64,000 nt of DNA from Methylobacterium sp. J-070. Lineage in GTDB: Bacteria; Pseudomonadota; Alphaproteobacteria; Rhizobiales; Beijerinckiaceae. Each line of letters starts with the position of its first letter. The stretch's first letter is position 1. Made by a program: the position numbers and the translations under genes. This document shows, piece by piece, positions 17,492 through 27,265 of the stretch. The notes beneath the pieces were generated by a model. It was not told the DNA's origin, made no database searches, and saw only the letters and a list, made by a program, of their open reading frames with translations. The DNA is taken from NCBI RefSeq assembly GCF_022829385.1, contig NZ_JAKSXX010000142.1, forward strand, positions 27,659 to 91,658, written 5' to 3'.

Positions 17492-18232
17492 TCAATCGGA
17501 CGTTTCGGCCCCCTCCATCGCGGTCGCCCCAAAAATAGCCTCGAACGCCGCCCGCAGATGCATGTCGACCTCGGCCAAGCTCACCGGCAGTCCGAGATCG
17601 ACGAGGCTCGTCACCCCGTGCTCCCGGACGCCGCACGGGACGATCCCGTCGAAATGCGACAGGTCCGGCTCGACGTTCAGGCTGATCCCGTGGAAGCTCA
17701 CCCAGCGGCGCACCCGGATGCCGATCGCCGCGATCTTGTCCTCGACCCCGGGCCCCTTCTCGGGGCGGCGCACCCAGACGCCGACCCGGTCCTCCCGGCG
17801 CTCGGCGCGGACGTTGAAGGCGTCCAGCGTCGCGATCAGCCACGCCTCCAGGCTCGCCACGTAGGCGCGCAGGTCGCGGCTGCGCCGGTCGAGGTCCAGC
17901 ATCACGTAGGCGACCCGCTGGCCGGGGCCGTGATAGGTGTATTGCCCGCCCCGGCCCGTGGCGTGAACCGGGAAGCGCCCCGGCGCCACGAGATCTCCCG
18001 GCCGGGCCGAGGTCCCGGCCGTGTAGAGCGGCGGGTGCTCCAGCAGCCAGACGCATTCGGGCGCCGCGCCGCGGGCGATGGCGTCCGCACGCGCCTCCAT
18101 CCAGGCGACCGCCGCATCGTAGCCCACGGGGCCGTCGCTCACGCGCCAGCCCACCGGCCCCGCGACCGGGTCTGAGCCGGCCCGCTTCGGGAAGGCATGC
18201 GGGCTGACCGTGAGGCGGGGCGCGTTTACCAA
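17492..18232 (-). CDS. lipB: Octanoyl-[ACP]:protein N-octanoyltransferase
   Basis: LipB transfers octanoate from acyl carrier protein to lipoyl domains, the first step of lipoate assembly. Family marks are present: the HPP segment ([12 protein letters not shown]), [13 protein letters not shown] at ~93-105, the catalytic Lys in EDKIAAIGI (K166), HGISLNV, and the catalytic Cys in DGIVPCGV (C200). Length (246) is normal. No ATG closer to the family consensus stands out. It is divergent from the FliN-like gene with ~100 bp between starts. Confidence 0.95.
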   Translation of the reverse strand: MVNAPRLTVSPHAFPKRAGSDPVAGPVGWRVSDGPVGYDAAVAWMEARADAIARGAAPECVWLLEHPPLYTAGTSARPGDLVAPGRFPVHATGRGGQYTYHGPGQRVAYVMLDLDRRSRDLRAYVASLEAWLIATLDAFNVRAERREDRVGVWVRRPEKGPGVEDKIAAIGIRVRRWVSFHGISLNVEPDLSHFDGIVPCGVREHGVTSLVDLGLPVSLAEVDMHLRAAFEAIFGATAMEGAETSD

Positions 18233-18335
18233 GACTTCACCATCCTGCGTCGATGGTCGAAGCCTTCAACACCCGCGGCCGGCGGTTGCAAGGGTTCGCC
18301 CGAACGGGACCGGCTGCGAGACGGGATGGCGGACG

Positions 18336-18641
18336 GTGGCGGTCTTCGAGACCCTCAAGGTCGATCTGACGGTGGTGCTCGGCCGCGCGCGGATGCCGTT
18401 GCACATGCTGCTGCGCATGGGCCGTGGTGCCGTGATCGAACTGGAGGCCAGCGAGAGCGACATGGTCGAGATCCTGGCCAACGACCATCCGATCGCCCGC
18501 GGGCAGATCGTGGTGACGGGCGACCGCATCTCCGTCGAGGTGACGGAGCTGATCCGCAAGGCCGCGTCGATCGTCGAGCCGGGCGCCTGCATCGGCGAGG
18601 GTGCGGCGTCGCTCCTGGACGCGGGCTACGATCCGGTGTGA
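18336..18641 (+). CDS. Stand-alone FliN/SpoA-domain protein
   Basis: The protein is essentially one SpoA domain as found at the C-terminus of FliN, FliM and type III secretion YscQ proteins: LKVDLTVVLGRARMPLHMLL, GRGAVIELEASES, and IARGQIVVTGDRISVEVTEL. At ~101 residues from the GTG at 18336 it is a little shorter than typical FliN. No flagellar or secretion genes lie nearby, so it may be the flagellar switch FliN encoded away from its operon or a paralog. The GTG was chosen because the domain starts immediately after it; an ATG in the same frame far upstream (18225) lacks support. Confidence 0.72.
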   Translation: MAVFETLKVDLTVVLGRARMPLHMLLRMGRGAVIELEASESDMVEILANDHPIARGQIVVTGDRISVEVTELIRKAASIVEPGACIGEGAASLLDAGYDPV

Positions 18642-18650
18642 GCGAAGCGC

Positions 18651-18679
18651 TTGTCGGCAGCGGGGCGATCTGTTATCCG
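18651..18679 (+). promoter_or_regulatory. Possible promoter of tRNA-Leu
   Basis: TTGTCG and TATCCG are separated by 17 bp, about 80 bp upstream of the tRNA. The match to the -35/-10 consensus is moderate. Confidence 0.35.
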
Positions 18680-18762
18680 CTGCGCCGCCGACACGGCGAC
18701 GCCCTGAGGGATCTCCCGCGGGTCGCGGCGGTCGAGCGAACGGGCGGATCTTCGCGTCCGAT

Positions 18763-18847
18763 GCGGCCATGGCGGAATTGGTAGACGCGCTAGCTTGAGG
18801 TGCTAGTCCCGCGAGGGGTGGAGGTTCGAGTCCTCTTGGCCGCACCA
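18763..18847 (+). tRNA. tRNA-Leu (anticodon GAG)
   Basis: The 85-nt sequence folds as a class II tRNA. The acceptor arms GCGGCCA/TGGCCGC pair fully, and the D-loop contains GGTAGACGC. The anticodon stem-loop is CTAGC-TTGAGGT-GCTAG with GAG at positions 34-36. A variable arm (CCCGCGAGGGG) and the T-arm GGTTCGAGTCC follow. CCA is encoded. The gene lies alone between the FliN-like and cyclase genes. Confidence 0.97.
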
Positions 18848-18946
18848 ACCTTTTCTCGAACGCTGAGACGAGGTTCGGGGCAGTAGGCGCCGATACCGGC
18901 GAGCCGGCTCCGACGCGACGTCCGGCGCCGCAGGGCCGGTCGCCGG

Positions 18947-20941
18947 TCAGTCCGTAGAGCCTTCCGGAAGGCCCGCCATCCGCAGCCCCTCCACGATCGA
19001 CCGGTACTCTTCCAGAAACGTCGGATTGTCCGACCAGCGTTCGTTGGCCCATCGCTGCACGGTATAGCCCGGCATCAGCTTGAGGATCTCCGCGGCCGCC
19101 GCCGCGGCCTCGGACTTTTTCCCGAGCCAAGCGTAGCCCGCGGCCAGATCGACGTAGGACAGCCAGTAGGGGCCGGCGGCCACCGACTTGTGGCACCAGG
19201 GGATCGCCTCGTCCCACCGCTTCTGGTGCGTGTACGAATGGCAGACGAAATAGTACCAGACGTTCAGCAACGGGTCCTTGGGGCTCAGGCGTATCGCGTC
19301 CAACACGCTCGGTATGGCCGCCGCGGCATGACCCGTCAGGGTCGCGATGTGGCCACGCAGGGCATACGCCATCGCGTAGTTTCGATCCTTGGCGATGGCC
19401 GCCTCGTACATCGACAGCGCCGCTTCGAACTGCCTGGACGCGCGCAGCACATCGCCCTTGGTGACGTAGCCCAGGGCATCGTCCGGGTAGGCGGCCTGAT
19501 ACCGGGTCACGAGGCTGTCGGCCTCCATGATGTCCTGTGACTTGTCGGCACTCCAGGACATCCCGAGCCGCACAATATCGGTGCGGGCGAGGCCGATCAG
19601 CGCCCGGGGACTGCTCGCGTCCAGCGCCAGCGACGCCTTGAACAGCGCCGCCGCCTCGGTGGTGTTCGCGAGCGAACGCGGACGGTTCAGGAAGGACCAT
19701 CCGCGCAGCGCGAGGTCGGCCGCATCCGGATTGGCGCGGCGCTCCCGCAGCGAGCGCAGGCTCTCGGCTTCGGTCAACTGCACGTCGAGGGAGCGCGCCA
19801 AGTGGGCGACGAACTCCGTCTGCAACGTCCCGAGACGGCTGCGCTCACCCTCGAAACGATCGGCCCAGACATGCCCCCCGGTATCGGTGGCGATGAGCTG
19901 CGCGTTGAGGACGATGTGGTTGTCCGTCCGGCGGACACTGCCCTCGAGCACGTAGCGCACGCCGAGGTCGCGACCGACCTGTTTCACGTCGACGGCCTTG
20001 CCCTTGTAGGTGAACGCCGTGTTGCGGGCGATCACGAAGCTGCCGGCCAGATGCGACAGGTCGGTGGTCAGATCCTCCGTCAGCCCGTCGGCGAAGAAGT
20101 CCTGCTCCGGATCGGCGCTCAAATTGGCGAAGGGCAGCACCACCAGCGACAGGGACGGCAGCGGTCGCGGCGGCAGGCCGTTCTGGACCGCCAGCGTCGT
20201 CTCGGCCCTGGGCCCCGGCGAACGCCCCATCCACCAGATCGCGGCCCCGACCGATCCGGCCGCCGCCGCGACGACCAGGAGCGCCGCGGCGCGCAGGTTG
20301 CGGCCCGTTCGGACCGAAGGCGGGGGCGCCGGGGACGGGACGGAGCGGATCGCCCCCTGCGCCGCGTCGGGACCGTCCTCGGCGTCGTCGTCCGCGTCGT
20401 CGGGCAGGGCCACCGCCTGCACCGCCGCGGCCGACAGGGCGAACACGCCGACCGGGCGGGCGATGTTCTTGAGATCGAGCTTTCCCCGGTCCTCGAACCG
20501 GCAGGGCAGCCGGTCGCGCACCTGATCGTGGACCGAGCGCGACACGCACAAGCCGCCCGGCTCGGCCAGCGGCTCGAGCCGGGCGGCGACGTTGACGCCG
20601 TCCCCGAAAAGGTCGCCGTCGGGCTGCGCCACCACGTCGCCGACGGTGATGCCGCACCGCAGCCGGAAGCGCCGGTCCTCGGGCAGGGCCGGCTCCCGGC
20701 CGGCCAGGGCCTGCTGGATGCGCACCGCACAGGCCACGGCCCGCAGGGGGCTGGGGAACTCCACCAGCAGGCCGTCGCCCATCGATTTCACGATCCGGCC
20801 CTGGGCGGCCTGGATGGCCGGGTCGGTGACCTCGCGGCGCAGCGCTTTCAGACGTCGGATCGTGCCGCCCTCGTCGGCGCCCATCATCCGGCTGTAGCCG
20901 ACGATATCGGCCACAAGGATCGCCGCCAGACGCCTCGTCAT
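18947..20941 (-). CDS. Class III cyclase with TolB-like and TPR regions
   Basis: This 664-residue membrane-anchored signalling protein opens with a cyclase domain (~5-170): VADIVGYSRMM with the first metal Asp (D12), SMGDGLLVEF with the second (D56), and GDLFGDGVNVAARLE. A single hydrophobic segment (LLVVAAAAGSVGAAIWWM) follows, then a TolB-N-like region (LVVLPFANLSADPEQDFFADGL) and several TPR helices with typical Ala/Tyr/Asp spacing up to the C-terminus. Cyclase-TolB-TPR proteins are frequent in Rhizobiales. Both metal Asp residues are present, so cAMP or cGMP production is plausible. The gene is monocistronic as far as can be seen. Confidence 0.88.
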   Translation of the reverse strand: MTRRLAAILVADIVGYSRMMGADEGGTIRRLKALRREVTDPAIQAAQGRIVKSMGDGLLVEFPSPLRAVACAVRIQQALAGREPALPEDRRFRLRCGITVGDVVAQPDGDLFGDGVNVAARLEPLAEPGGLCVSRSVHDQVRDRLPCRFEDRGKLDLKNIARPVGVFALSAAAVQAVALPDDADDDAEDGPDAAQGAIRSVPSPAPPPSVRTGRNLRAAALLVVAAAAGSVGAAIWWMGRSPGPRAETTLAVQNGLPPRPLPSLSLVVLPFANLSADPEQDFFADGLTEDLTTDLSHLAGSFVIARNTAFTYKGKAVDVKQVGRDLGVRYVLEGSVRRTDNHIVLNAQLIATDTGGHVWADRFEGERSRLGTLQTEFVAHLARSLDVQLTEAESLRSLRERRANPDAADLALRGWSFLNRPRSLANTTEAAALFKASLALDASSPRALIGLARTDIVRLGMSWSADKSQDIMEADSLVTRYQAAYPDDALGYVTKGDVLRASRQFEAALSMYEAAIAKDRNYAMAYALRGHIATLTGHAAAAIPSVLDAIRLSPKDPLLNVWYYFVCHSYTHQKRWDEAIPWCHKSVAAGPYWLSYVDLAAGYAWLGKKSEAAAAAAEILKLMPGYTVQRWANERWSDNPTFLEEYRSIVEGLRMAGLPEGSTD

Positions 20942-21133
20942 CTTCCGTATGGCCTCACGCGCGCGGCTCTTCGGACGCGGCCCTCGATTGGGACGGTCAT
21001 AGCATGAAGGCGACCGCGGGAGGCAAGTCTCTGGGCACCAATACTCAACTTAGTCGGAGGCGTGCGGATCAGCACCGCCGTAAAAACAGCATTCGCTCAT
21101 CCTGAACCCTCGATCCCATCGAGGAGGCGGCCG

Positions 21134-21355
21134 ATGTTGAACAGGATCGTTCTTTCTCTGAAGTCGTGGCTGGTCGAGAGGCGCAACGTCCGTGCCCTGT
21201 GCCGGCTCGATTGCCGGTGCCTCGAGGATATCGGACTGGATCCCGGAGAGGTGACGGGGGGCGTCGGTCGCCTGTGCCACCGGATACGACATCACCCATC
21301 CTGGGACGACGACGCCGGGCATCTGACACACGCGCAATCGAGGGGCGGTGGCTGA
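21134..21355 (+). CDS. DUF1127 (YjiS-like) small protein
   Basis: This 73-residue protein contains the short Arg-rich DUF1127 motif: WLVERRNVRALCRLDCRCLEDIGLDPGE matches the WxxRRxxRxLxxLdDrxLxDIGL pattern. DUF1127 proteins bind RNA in some alphaproteobacteria and affect phosphate, carbon or stress physiology. The ATG at 21134 has GAGGAGG eight bases upstream. Two Cys replace residues usually found in the motif. The protein carries ~30 extra C-terminal residues rich in His/Asp. Confidence 0.8.
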   Translation: MLNRIVLSLKSWLVERRNVRALCRLDCRCLEDIGLDPGEVTGGVGRLCHRIRHHPSWDDDAGHLTHAQSRGGG

Positions 21356-21451
21356 GCCGGACGGCCCGGGACGGCCGGACGCCGGAACCAGCCTGGACAG
21401 CTTGGGGTTTATGTCGAACTCCGGATCTGCAACCCTACGAACAGAGTGCCT

Positions 21452-22279
21452 ATGCGCGCGCCTCTGAAGTCCGTTCTCGCCGTCGGGGTCGCCTTCGCCG
21501 CAGGGGTGGCGGCGACCGCCGCCATCGTGGGCTCCCGGCCCGAGACGGCGGCCGTCCGGCAGGGCATGATGCGGGCAGGCCCCCAGACGGCCGGGACCGG
21601 GGCGCCGACGGCGGTCGCCGCCCTCTCGCCCGCGCCGGAGGCCCCGTCGAGTGGCGTCGCACCGTCCGCGTCGAATGCCTGGACAGACCCGGTCCGGCAG
21701 CGCGCTGGGGCGCCGGCCGCCAGGCCGCCGCTGCCCCCGTTGGTGTTCCACGTGGACCGCGCACAGGAGCGGGCACAGGACAATGCGGCCCGGGTGAGCG
21801 CGCCGCCCGACGACGATGCCGCGAACCACGGTGCGACCGCCCGCGTCCCGCCGCGCCGGCCGAAACCGTCCGACCTGCTCGCGAAGCTGGAGGATCGCCG
21901 CGACCCGGCCCCCGCGCCAGACGTGGCGGACCGGCCCTCGCCAGCCCGTCCGTCGGCGCTTGCGCCGGCTCCCAGACAGCAGGCGCCGCGGCAAGCGGCC
22001 GGTCCCCAGCGTAAGCCCGGCGGCGTCCGCACCGCGTCGACCGACGTGGACCAGGACGAGGCCCGTTTCGCCCCCGAGAGGCCGGCGCGGCGGCTCGTCC
22101 GCGCGCGGCGGGACGAGGTGCTGATGGCGTCCGGGCCGTATCCGCTGCGGCATGTCGAGTTTCTCGACCGCTACGAGCGAGATGCGCCGGACTGGCCGCA
22201 AGACCGGGCACCCGTCTATCGGCGCAGGGTCACCGCGGCCGAGACCGGCGGCGTCATGCGCTGGCTCGGGGTGCCTTGA
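21452..22279 (+). CDS. Membrane-anchored Pro/Ala-rich hypothetical protein
   Basis: The ~275-residue protein has one N-terminal hydrophobic segment (PLKSVLAVGVAFAAGVAATAAIVG), probably a membrane anchor. A long low-complexity Pro/Ala/Arg region (~45-215) suggests a periplasmic spacer. A more conserved-looking C-terminal end follows (ASGPYPLRHVEFLDRYERDAPDWP). No family was recognised. Two starts lie six bases apart (GTG 21446, ATG 21452). It is followed by a secreted small protein on the same strand after ~27 bp, so the two may be co-transcribed. Confidence 0.6.
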   Translation: MRAPLKSVLAVGVAFAAGVAATAAIVGSRPETAAVRQGMMRAGPQTAGTGAPTAVAALSPAPEAPSSGVAPSASNAWTDPVRQRAGAPAARPPLPPLVFHVDRAQERAQDNAARVSAPPDDDAANHGATARVPPRRPKPSDLLAKLEDRRDPAPAPDVADRPSPARPSALAPAPRQQAPRQAAGPQRKPGGVRTASTDVDQDEARFAPERPARRLVRARRDEVLMASGPYPLRHVEFLDRYERDAPDWPQDRAPVYRRRVTAAETGGVMRWLGVP

Positions 22280-22306
22280 ACCTCCCCTCCTCCTGAAGGA
22301 TTCGCA

Positions 22307-22807
22307 GTGGCTCGCATGACGATACTCCGGGTCCTGGCCGTCGGTGCGGTCGCCCTCGCCTTCCCGCGCGCGGCCGAGGCCCTAGGCCCCGAGGACATGC
22401 GCACCCGCACGGCGTTCATCGCGGATCGCTACTTGCAGATCTGGTCCTCGAACAACCTCAGCCCCGTCGCCGAGGTGCCGTACATGTACGGGCGGACCGT
22501 GACGTTCTACGGCAAGACCTACACCCGCGCCGATCTGCAGGCGGAGAAGCAGCGCGCCATCGCCCAATGGCCGGTGCGGCACTACGTGCACCGGCCGGGT
22601 ACGATGCGGGTCCTCTGCAACGTCGAGGCCCGCAAATGTGCCGCGCGCTCCACGATCGACTTCACGGTCGCCAATCCGGATCGGCGGACCGGCAAGAGCG
22701 GTTCGGCGAAGTTCGATCTCGGCGTCAGTTTCGCCGGCCCGCGTCCGGTGATCCTCTACGAGGGCGGGAGCCTGAACCGGCGCCGCACCGCTGCGCAGGA
22801 CGGATGA
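22307..22807 (+). CDS. Secreted conserved hypothetical protein
   Basis: This 166-residue protein has a signal peptide (MTILRVLAVGAVALAFPRAAEA), so it is exported. The mature part contains AFIADRYLQIWSSNN, YMYGRTVTFYGKTYTRADLQAEK, RHYVHRPGTMRVLCN and ARSTIDFTVANPDR. This resembles small NTF2-like or DUF4440-like extracytoplasmic domains, but that is a guess. Two cysteines (CNVEARKC) could form a disulfide. The GTG at 22307 follows an AAGGA site; an ATG three codons later is the alternative. Confidence 0.65.
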   Translation: MARMTILRVLAVGAVALAFPRAAEALGPEDMRTRTAFIADRYLQIWSSNNLSPVAEVPYMYGRTVTFYGKTYTRADLQAEKQRAIAQWPVRHYVHRPGTMRVLCNVEARKCAARSTIDFTVANPDRRTGKSGSAKFDLGVSFAGPRPVILYEGGSLNRRRTAAQDG

Positions 22808-22945
22808 ACCGCGTCCGCACGCGATCCGGCCGCGCCTCGGCGGGCCACCGGGGTGAGGCACAGGTTCGGGCTCGCGCCGCGCATCCATCCGCCAGACTAC
22901 GCGCGTAAAATTTCCCCCTCTCCAAGTCATTCGCCCGTCAGAGCC

Positions 22946-22963
22946 GGAAACGATATCGTTTCC
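22946..22963. promoter_or_regulatory. 18-bp perfect palindrome, candidate operator
   Basis: GGAAACGATATCGTTTCC is a perfect palindrome ~130 bp before the OPT transporter start and ~140 bp after the preceding gene. A palindrome with a central CG-ATAT-CG fits a dimeric repressor such as a LacI- or TetR-family protein. Confidence 0.45.
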
Positions 22964-23094
22964 TCTGCCGCACGATGCGGTACGTGCACTGCGACGTGAC
23001 GCTTCTGAACACTCCCGGACAAGGGACGATTCCGCTTTCGTCGCTTCGGTCCGGGCCGTAGACTGGCGGAATTACGCCCGCGAGTCCGATCCGC

Positions 23095-25041
23095 ATGTCC
23101 AGTGCCGCCCCACCCGCCGAACTCACCTGGCGCGGCATCGCCCTCGGCGCGGTGCTCACGCTGCTCTTCACCGCCGCCAACGCCTATCTCGGCCTCAAGG
23201 TGGGCCTCACCTTCGCGACCTCGATCCCCGCGGCCGTGATCTCCATGGCGGTCCTGCGCCGCATGCCCGGCGCCACGGTCCTGGAGAACAACATCGTCCA
23301 GACCGTCGCCTCCGCGGCCGGCAACCTGGCCTCCATCATCTTCGTGCTGCCGGGGCTTGTGATGATCGGCTGGTGGCAGGGCTTCCCGTGGCTCACCACC
23401 GCGGGCATCACCATGACGGGCGGGATCCTCGGCGTGATGTTCTCGGTGCCCCTGCGCCGCGCGCTCGTGATCGATTCCGACCTGCCCTTCCCCGAGGGCC
23501 GCGCCGCCGCAGAGGTGCTGCGGGTCGGCTCCAGCAGCCGCGCCGGGGAGGCGGACAGCGCGCTGGGCCTGCGCATCCTCGCCTGGAACGGCCTCGCCTC
23601 GGCGGCGTTCGCCGCGCTGGCGCAGACCCGGCTCGTGCTCGACACCGCCGCGCTCTGGTTCCGCGTCGGGGCGGGCGCGACCGGCATCGCCGGCAATCTG
23701 TCCTTCGCACTCATCGGCGTCGGGCATCTCGTCGGGCCGTCGGTCGGCGCCGCGATGGCCCTGGGGCTGGCGATCGGCTGGGGCGGGCTGGTCCTGCTGC
23801 TGACCGCCGAGCAGCCGATGCCGGGATCGGAGCTCGAGGCGTGGGTCGGCGCGATTTTCCGGCAGGAGGTGCGCTTCTTCGGAGCCGGCGTGATGGGCGT
23901 CGCGGCGGTCTGGACGCTGGTCCGGATCGCCGGCCCGGTGCTGGGCGGCGTCCGCTCGGCCTTCGCCGCCGGCAGGGCGCGGGGCGATGGGCGGCTCCTG
24001 GCGGTCGAGGAGCGCGACCTGCCGATCACCGCGGTGATCCTCGTGGCGCTCGGCCTGCTGGCGCCGATCGGGGGGCTGCTGTGGAGCGTGCTGGCCGGCA
24101 CGCCCCTGGAAGGCCATGCCATCATGCTGATCGCCGGGGCCCTGCTGCTCGTCGTCGTCGTCGGGCTCGGCGTGGCGTCGGTGACCGGCTACATGGCGGG
24201 GCTGATCGGTGCCTCGAACTCGCCCCTGTCGGGGATCGGCATCCTGGCCGCGCTGGCGAGCGCGGTGCTCCTGCTGTGGCTGTTCGGGCGCGATGGCGAC
24301 CCGCAGGCCACGGCGGCCCTGGTCGCCTACGCGCTGGCGGTGACCGGGATCGTGTTCGGCGTCGCCACCATCGCCAACGACAACCTGCAGGATCTCAAGA
24401 CCGGCCAGCTGGTCGGCGCCACGCCGTGGAAGCAGCAGGTGGCCCTGGTGATCGGCGTGGTGTTCGGCTCCCTGGTCATCCCGCCGGTGCTGAACCTCCT
24501 CGGGGCGAGCTTCGGCTTCGCGGGGGCACCCGGAGCCGGGCCGAACGCCCTCGCGGCGCCGCAGGCCGGGCTGATCTCGGCGCTGGCGAAGGGCGTTCTC
24601 ACGGGGGCCGCCAACTGGCGCATGCTCGGTTGGGGTGCCGCCGTCGGCGTGGTTCTGGTGGCGCTGGATGCCGGCCTCGGACGGCTGCGGTGCCTGCGCC
24701 TGCCGCCGCTGGCGGTGGCGCTCGGGATCTACCTGCCGATGAAGCTGGTGCTGCTCCTGGTCGTGGGCGCGATGATCGGCACGGCCTACGAGCGCTGGGC
24801 GCGGCACCGCACCGATCCGGACCGGGCCCTGCGCCTGGGCACGCTCATGGCCACGGGCCTGATCGTCGGAGAAAGCCTGTGGGGCGTCGCGTTCGCGCTC
24901 GTCGTCTACCTCTCGGGCAGCGACGCGCCCCTCGCCCTAGTGGCGGAGGGGGCGAACGGCTTCGGGCTGATCCTCGGCCTGCTGCTGTTCTCCGCGCTCG
25001 CGGCGGGACTCTACGGCTCCACGTTGAAGAGCGCCGCCTGA
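23095..25041 (+). CDS. OPT-family oligopeptide/metallophore transporter
   Basis: The 648-residue polytopic inner-membrane protein belongs to the OPT family, whose members import oligopeptides or metal chelates using the proton gradient. Around 15 hydrophobic segments can be counted. Family-like stretches include the N-terminal ANAYLGLKVGLTFATSIPAA, ENNIVQTVASAAGNLAS and GVMFSVPLRRALVIDSDLPF followed by PEGRAAAEVL. The length is typical for bacterial OPT proteins. The substrate cannot be told from the sequence. A perfect 18-bp palindrome upstream may be its operator. Confidence 0.88.
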   Translation: MSSAAPPAELTWRGIALGAVLTLLFTAANAYLGLKVGLTFATSIPAAVISMAVLRRMPGATVLENNIVQTVASAAGNLASIIFVLPGLVMIGWWQGFPWLTTAGITMTGGILGVMFSVPLRRALVIDSDLPFPEGRAAAEVLRVGSSSRAGEADSALGLRILAWNGLASAAFAALAQTRLVLDTAALWFRVGAGATGIAGNLSFALIGVGHLVGPSVGAAMALGLAIGWGGLVLLLTAEQPMPGSELEAWVGAIFRQEVRFFGAGVMGVAAVWTLVRIAGPVLGGVRSAFAAGRARGDGRLLAVEERDLPITAVILVALGLLAPIGGLLWSVLAGTPLEGHAIMLIAGALLLVVVVGLGVASVTGYMAGLIGASNSPLSGIGILAALASAVLLLWLFGRDGDPQATAALVAYALAVTGIVFGVATIANDNLQDLKTGQLVGATPWKQQVALVIGVVFGSLVIPPVLNLLGASFGFAGAPGAGPNALAAPQAGLISALAKGVLTGAANWRMLGWGAAVGVVLVALDAGLGRLRCLRLPPLAVALGIYLPMKLVLLLVVGAMIGTAYERWARHRTDPDRALRLGTLMATGLIVGESLWGVAFALVVYLSGSDAPLALVAEGANGFGLILGLLLFSALAAGLYGSTLKSAA

Positions 25042-25443
25042 GGCGTGCGGCCGGGATGCCCTCGGCGGCGGTTCCGGATCCCGAGATCGCCGACGGCACC
25101 CCGGAACGTCGGAGTGCCGCCGCAGACCCCATCCGCGGCCGACGCCGCGGTGGGCCGTCCCCGTGGGTTCGTCGCCCCGGACCCGCGTCGGCCGGCATTG
25201 ACTTCGCAGCTGCACAGCGGCATATCGGCGGTGCAGCGTCAGCGGCCGTCATGGCCCGCTTGAGGGGGCTGCGTGACGGATCGGGCGCCTCCCCGGCGTG
25301 ATCCGGCCCCCCTCTTCATAACGTGCATGCACCCGGGCCGCCCCATCACGCGGGCTGCCCCCTGCCAACGGACCGACCCCTAACCAAGGCCGCTCGCGAG
25401 GACCGCGAGGCGCCCGGCCGGTCCTGCTGCATCGGATACATCC
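25042..25443. other. Intergenic region before rhlE, no gene seen
   Basis: About 400 GC-rich bases with short frames open on both strands but no ribosome binding site or domain. It probably holds the rhlE promoter and leader; I see no consensus promoter. Confidence 0.4.
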
Positions 25444-26970
25444 TTGACCCAGTTCACTGATTTCGGCCTCGCCCAGCCCGTGCTGCGGGCGCTCAGCGAG
25501 GCCGGCTACGTCGCGCCGACCCCGATCCAGGCCCAGGCGATCCCGCCGGCCATGACGGGCCGCGACCTCTGCGGCATCGCCCAGACCGGCACCGGCAAGA
25601 CCGCGGCCTTCGCGCTGCCGATCCTGCACCGCCTGTCGCTCTCGGACCGCCGCGCCCCGCGCCGCGGCTGCCGGGTGCTGGTGCTCTCGCCCACCCGCGA
25701 GCTCGCCAACCAGATCGCCGAATCGTTCTGCGATTACGGCCGCCACCTGTCCTACACCACCACGGTGGTGTTCGGCGGCGTCACCATCAGCCGTCAGGAG
25801 CGGGCGCTCGCCCCGGGCGTCGACATCCTGGTCGCCACCCCGGGCCGGCTGATCGACCTGATCGAGCGGCGCTCGCTGACGCTGGAGGGCGTCGAGATCC
25901 TCGTCCTCGACGAGGCCGACCAGATGCTCGACCTCGGCTTCATCCACGCCCTCAAGCGCATCGTGAAGATGCTGCCCCAGAAGCGGCAGAGCCTGTTCTT
26001 CTCGGCCACCATGCCGAAGAACATCGCCGGCCTCGCGAGCCAGTACCTGACCGATCCGGTCCAGGTCGCGGTGACGCCCGTCGCCACCACGGCCGAGCGG
26101 GTCGAGCAGCAGGTGATCTTCGTCCACACCGGCGCCAAGCAGGCGCTGCTGGGCCACATCCTGCGCGATCCGGCGATCGAGCGCGTCCTCGTCTTCACCC
26201 GCACCAAGCACGGCGCCGACCGGGTCGTGCGCGGGCTCGACAAGGTCGGCATCGCGGCGGCGGCGATCCACGGCAACAAGAGCCAGCCCCAGCGCGAGCG
26301 GGCGCTCGCCAGCTTCAAGGACGGGTCCTGCCGGGTCCTGGTCGCCACCGACATCGCCGCCCGCGGCATCGACGTCGAGGCCGTGAGCCACGTGGTCAAC
26401 TTCGACCTGCCGAACGTGCCGGAGAGCTACGTCCACCGGATCGGCCGCACTGCCCGGGCGGGCGCGGACGGGCTCGCCATCTCGTTCTGCAACGACGAGG
26501 AGAAGGCCTACCTGCGCGACATCGAGCGCATCACCCGGCAGAAGGTCCCGGTGGCGGGCTTCCCCGAGGGCTTCACCCCGCCCTCGCGCCAGGAGGCGGC
26601 CGAGATCGCCCGCGAGGAGGAGCGCCGGCCCGAGCGGCAGCAGCAGCGCCCGGGCGGCGGCCGCCAGGGCCAGCGGCCCCGGCAGCAGCAGGGCCGTCCC
26701 CAGCAGGGGCGGCCGGAGGGCGGCCGCGGGTTCGGCGGCCAGGGCCAGGGTGCCCCGCGCCAGGGTCGCCCGGAGGGCGCTCGCGGTGACGGGCGCGGCC
26801 CCGCCGTGCAGGGTCGCGACGCCCGTGCGGACCGGCCCGCCCGTCCGCAGGGCGAGCAGCGGCCGAGCCAGGGCCGGCCGCAGCGGGCCGACGCCCGTCC
26901 GCGGAGCGGCGGCGGCGGCGGCAACGAGGGCCGCAGCATCGGCTGGCTGGAGCGGGCGCCCCGCTCCTGA
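25444..26970 (+). CDS. rhlE: DEAD-box ATP-dependent RNA helicase, RhlE type
   Basis: This RNA helicase unwinds structured RNA during ribosome assembly or decay. The core (~1-375) has the Q motif (F...[10 protein letters not shown]), Walker [18 protein letters not shown], the DEAD box as [13 protein letters not shown], and [10 protein letters not shown] (motif VI). The ~130-residue C-terminal tail is rich in Gly/Arg/Gln ([18 protein letters not shown]...), as in RhlE proteins, where it binds RNA. Translation appears to begin at the TTG at 25444, as no in-frame ATG or GTG precedes the Q motif. An intrinsic terminator follows. Confidence 0.93.
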   Translation: MTQFTDFGLAQPVLRALSEAGYVAPTPIQAQAIPPAMTGRDLCGIAQTGTGKTAAFALPILHRLSLSDRRAPRRGCRVLVLSPTRELANQIAESFCDYGRHLSYTTTVVFGGVTISRQERALAPGVDILVATPGRLIDLIERRSLTLEGVEILVLDEADQMLDLGFIHALKRIVKMLPQKRQSLFFSATMPKNIAGLASQYLTDPVQVAVTPVATTAERVEQQVIFVHTGAKQALLGHILRDPAIERVLVFTRTKHGADRVVRGLDKVGIAAAAIHGNKSQPQRERALASFKDGSCRVLVATDIAARGIDVEAVSHVVNFDLPNVPESYVHRIGRTARAGADGLAISFCNDEEKAYLRDIERITRQKVPVAGFPEGFTPPSRQEAAEIAREEERRPERQQQRPGGGRQGQRPRQQQGRPQQGRPEGGRGFGGQGQGAPRQGRPEGARGDGRGPAVQGRDARADRPARPQGEQRPSQGRPQRADARPRSGGGGGNEGRSIGWLERAPRS

Positions 26971-26998
26971 CCTGACGGCACGATCAAGAGCATCATAG

Positions 26999-27032
26999 GT
27001 CGCCCGGGACGGCTCCGTCCCGGGCGACTTTC
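26999..27032 (+). terminator. Intrinsic terminator of rhlE
   Basis: The 14-bp perfect inverted repeat GTCGCCCGGGACGG/CCGTCCCGGGCGAC with a two-base centre is followed by TTTC. It lies 28 bp after the helicase stop. Confidence 0.75.
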
Positions 27033-27265
27033 TTCGGCCTGCCGCCGGCGCCGGGCCCGTCCGGTGTCCGATCGGCACTCGTGGCCATCCCGGGCACACG
27101 GAGCGAAGCGACTCCGTCGATGCCCCATCTCCCGACCTCGGGCGCTCCGGAATCGCGGCGCCGCCCGCGCCGGTTGGATGCCCGCAACCGGAAGCCGCAG
27201 CGGCGATCTTTTCTTCTGAGGGGGGACGACCCATCTCCTGCCGGATTCCACAGGGGGCCGGCACC

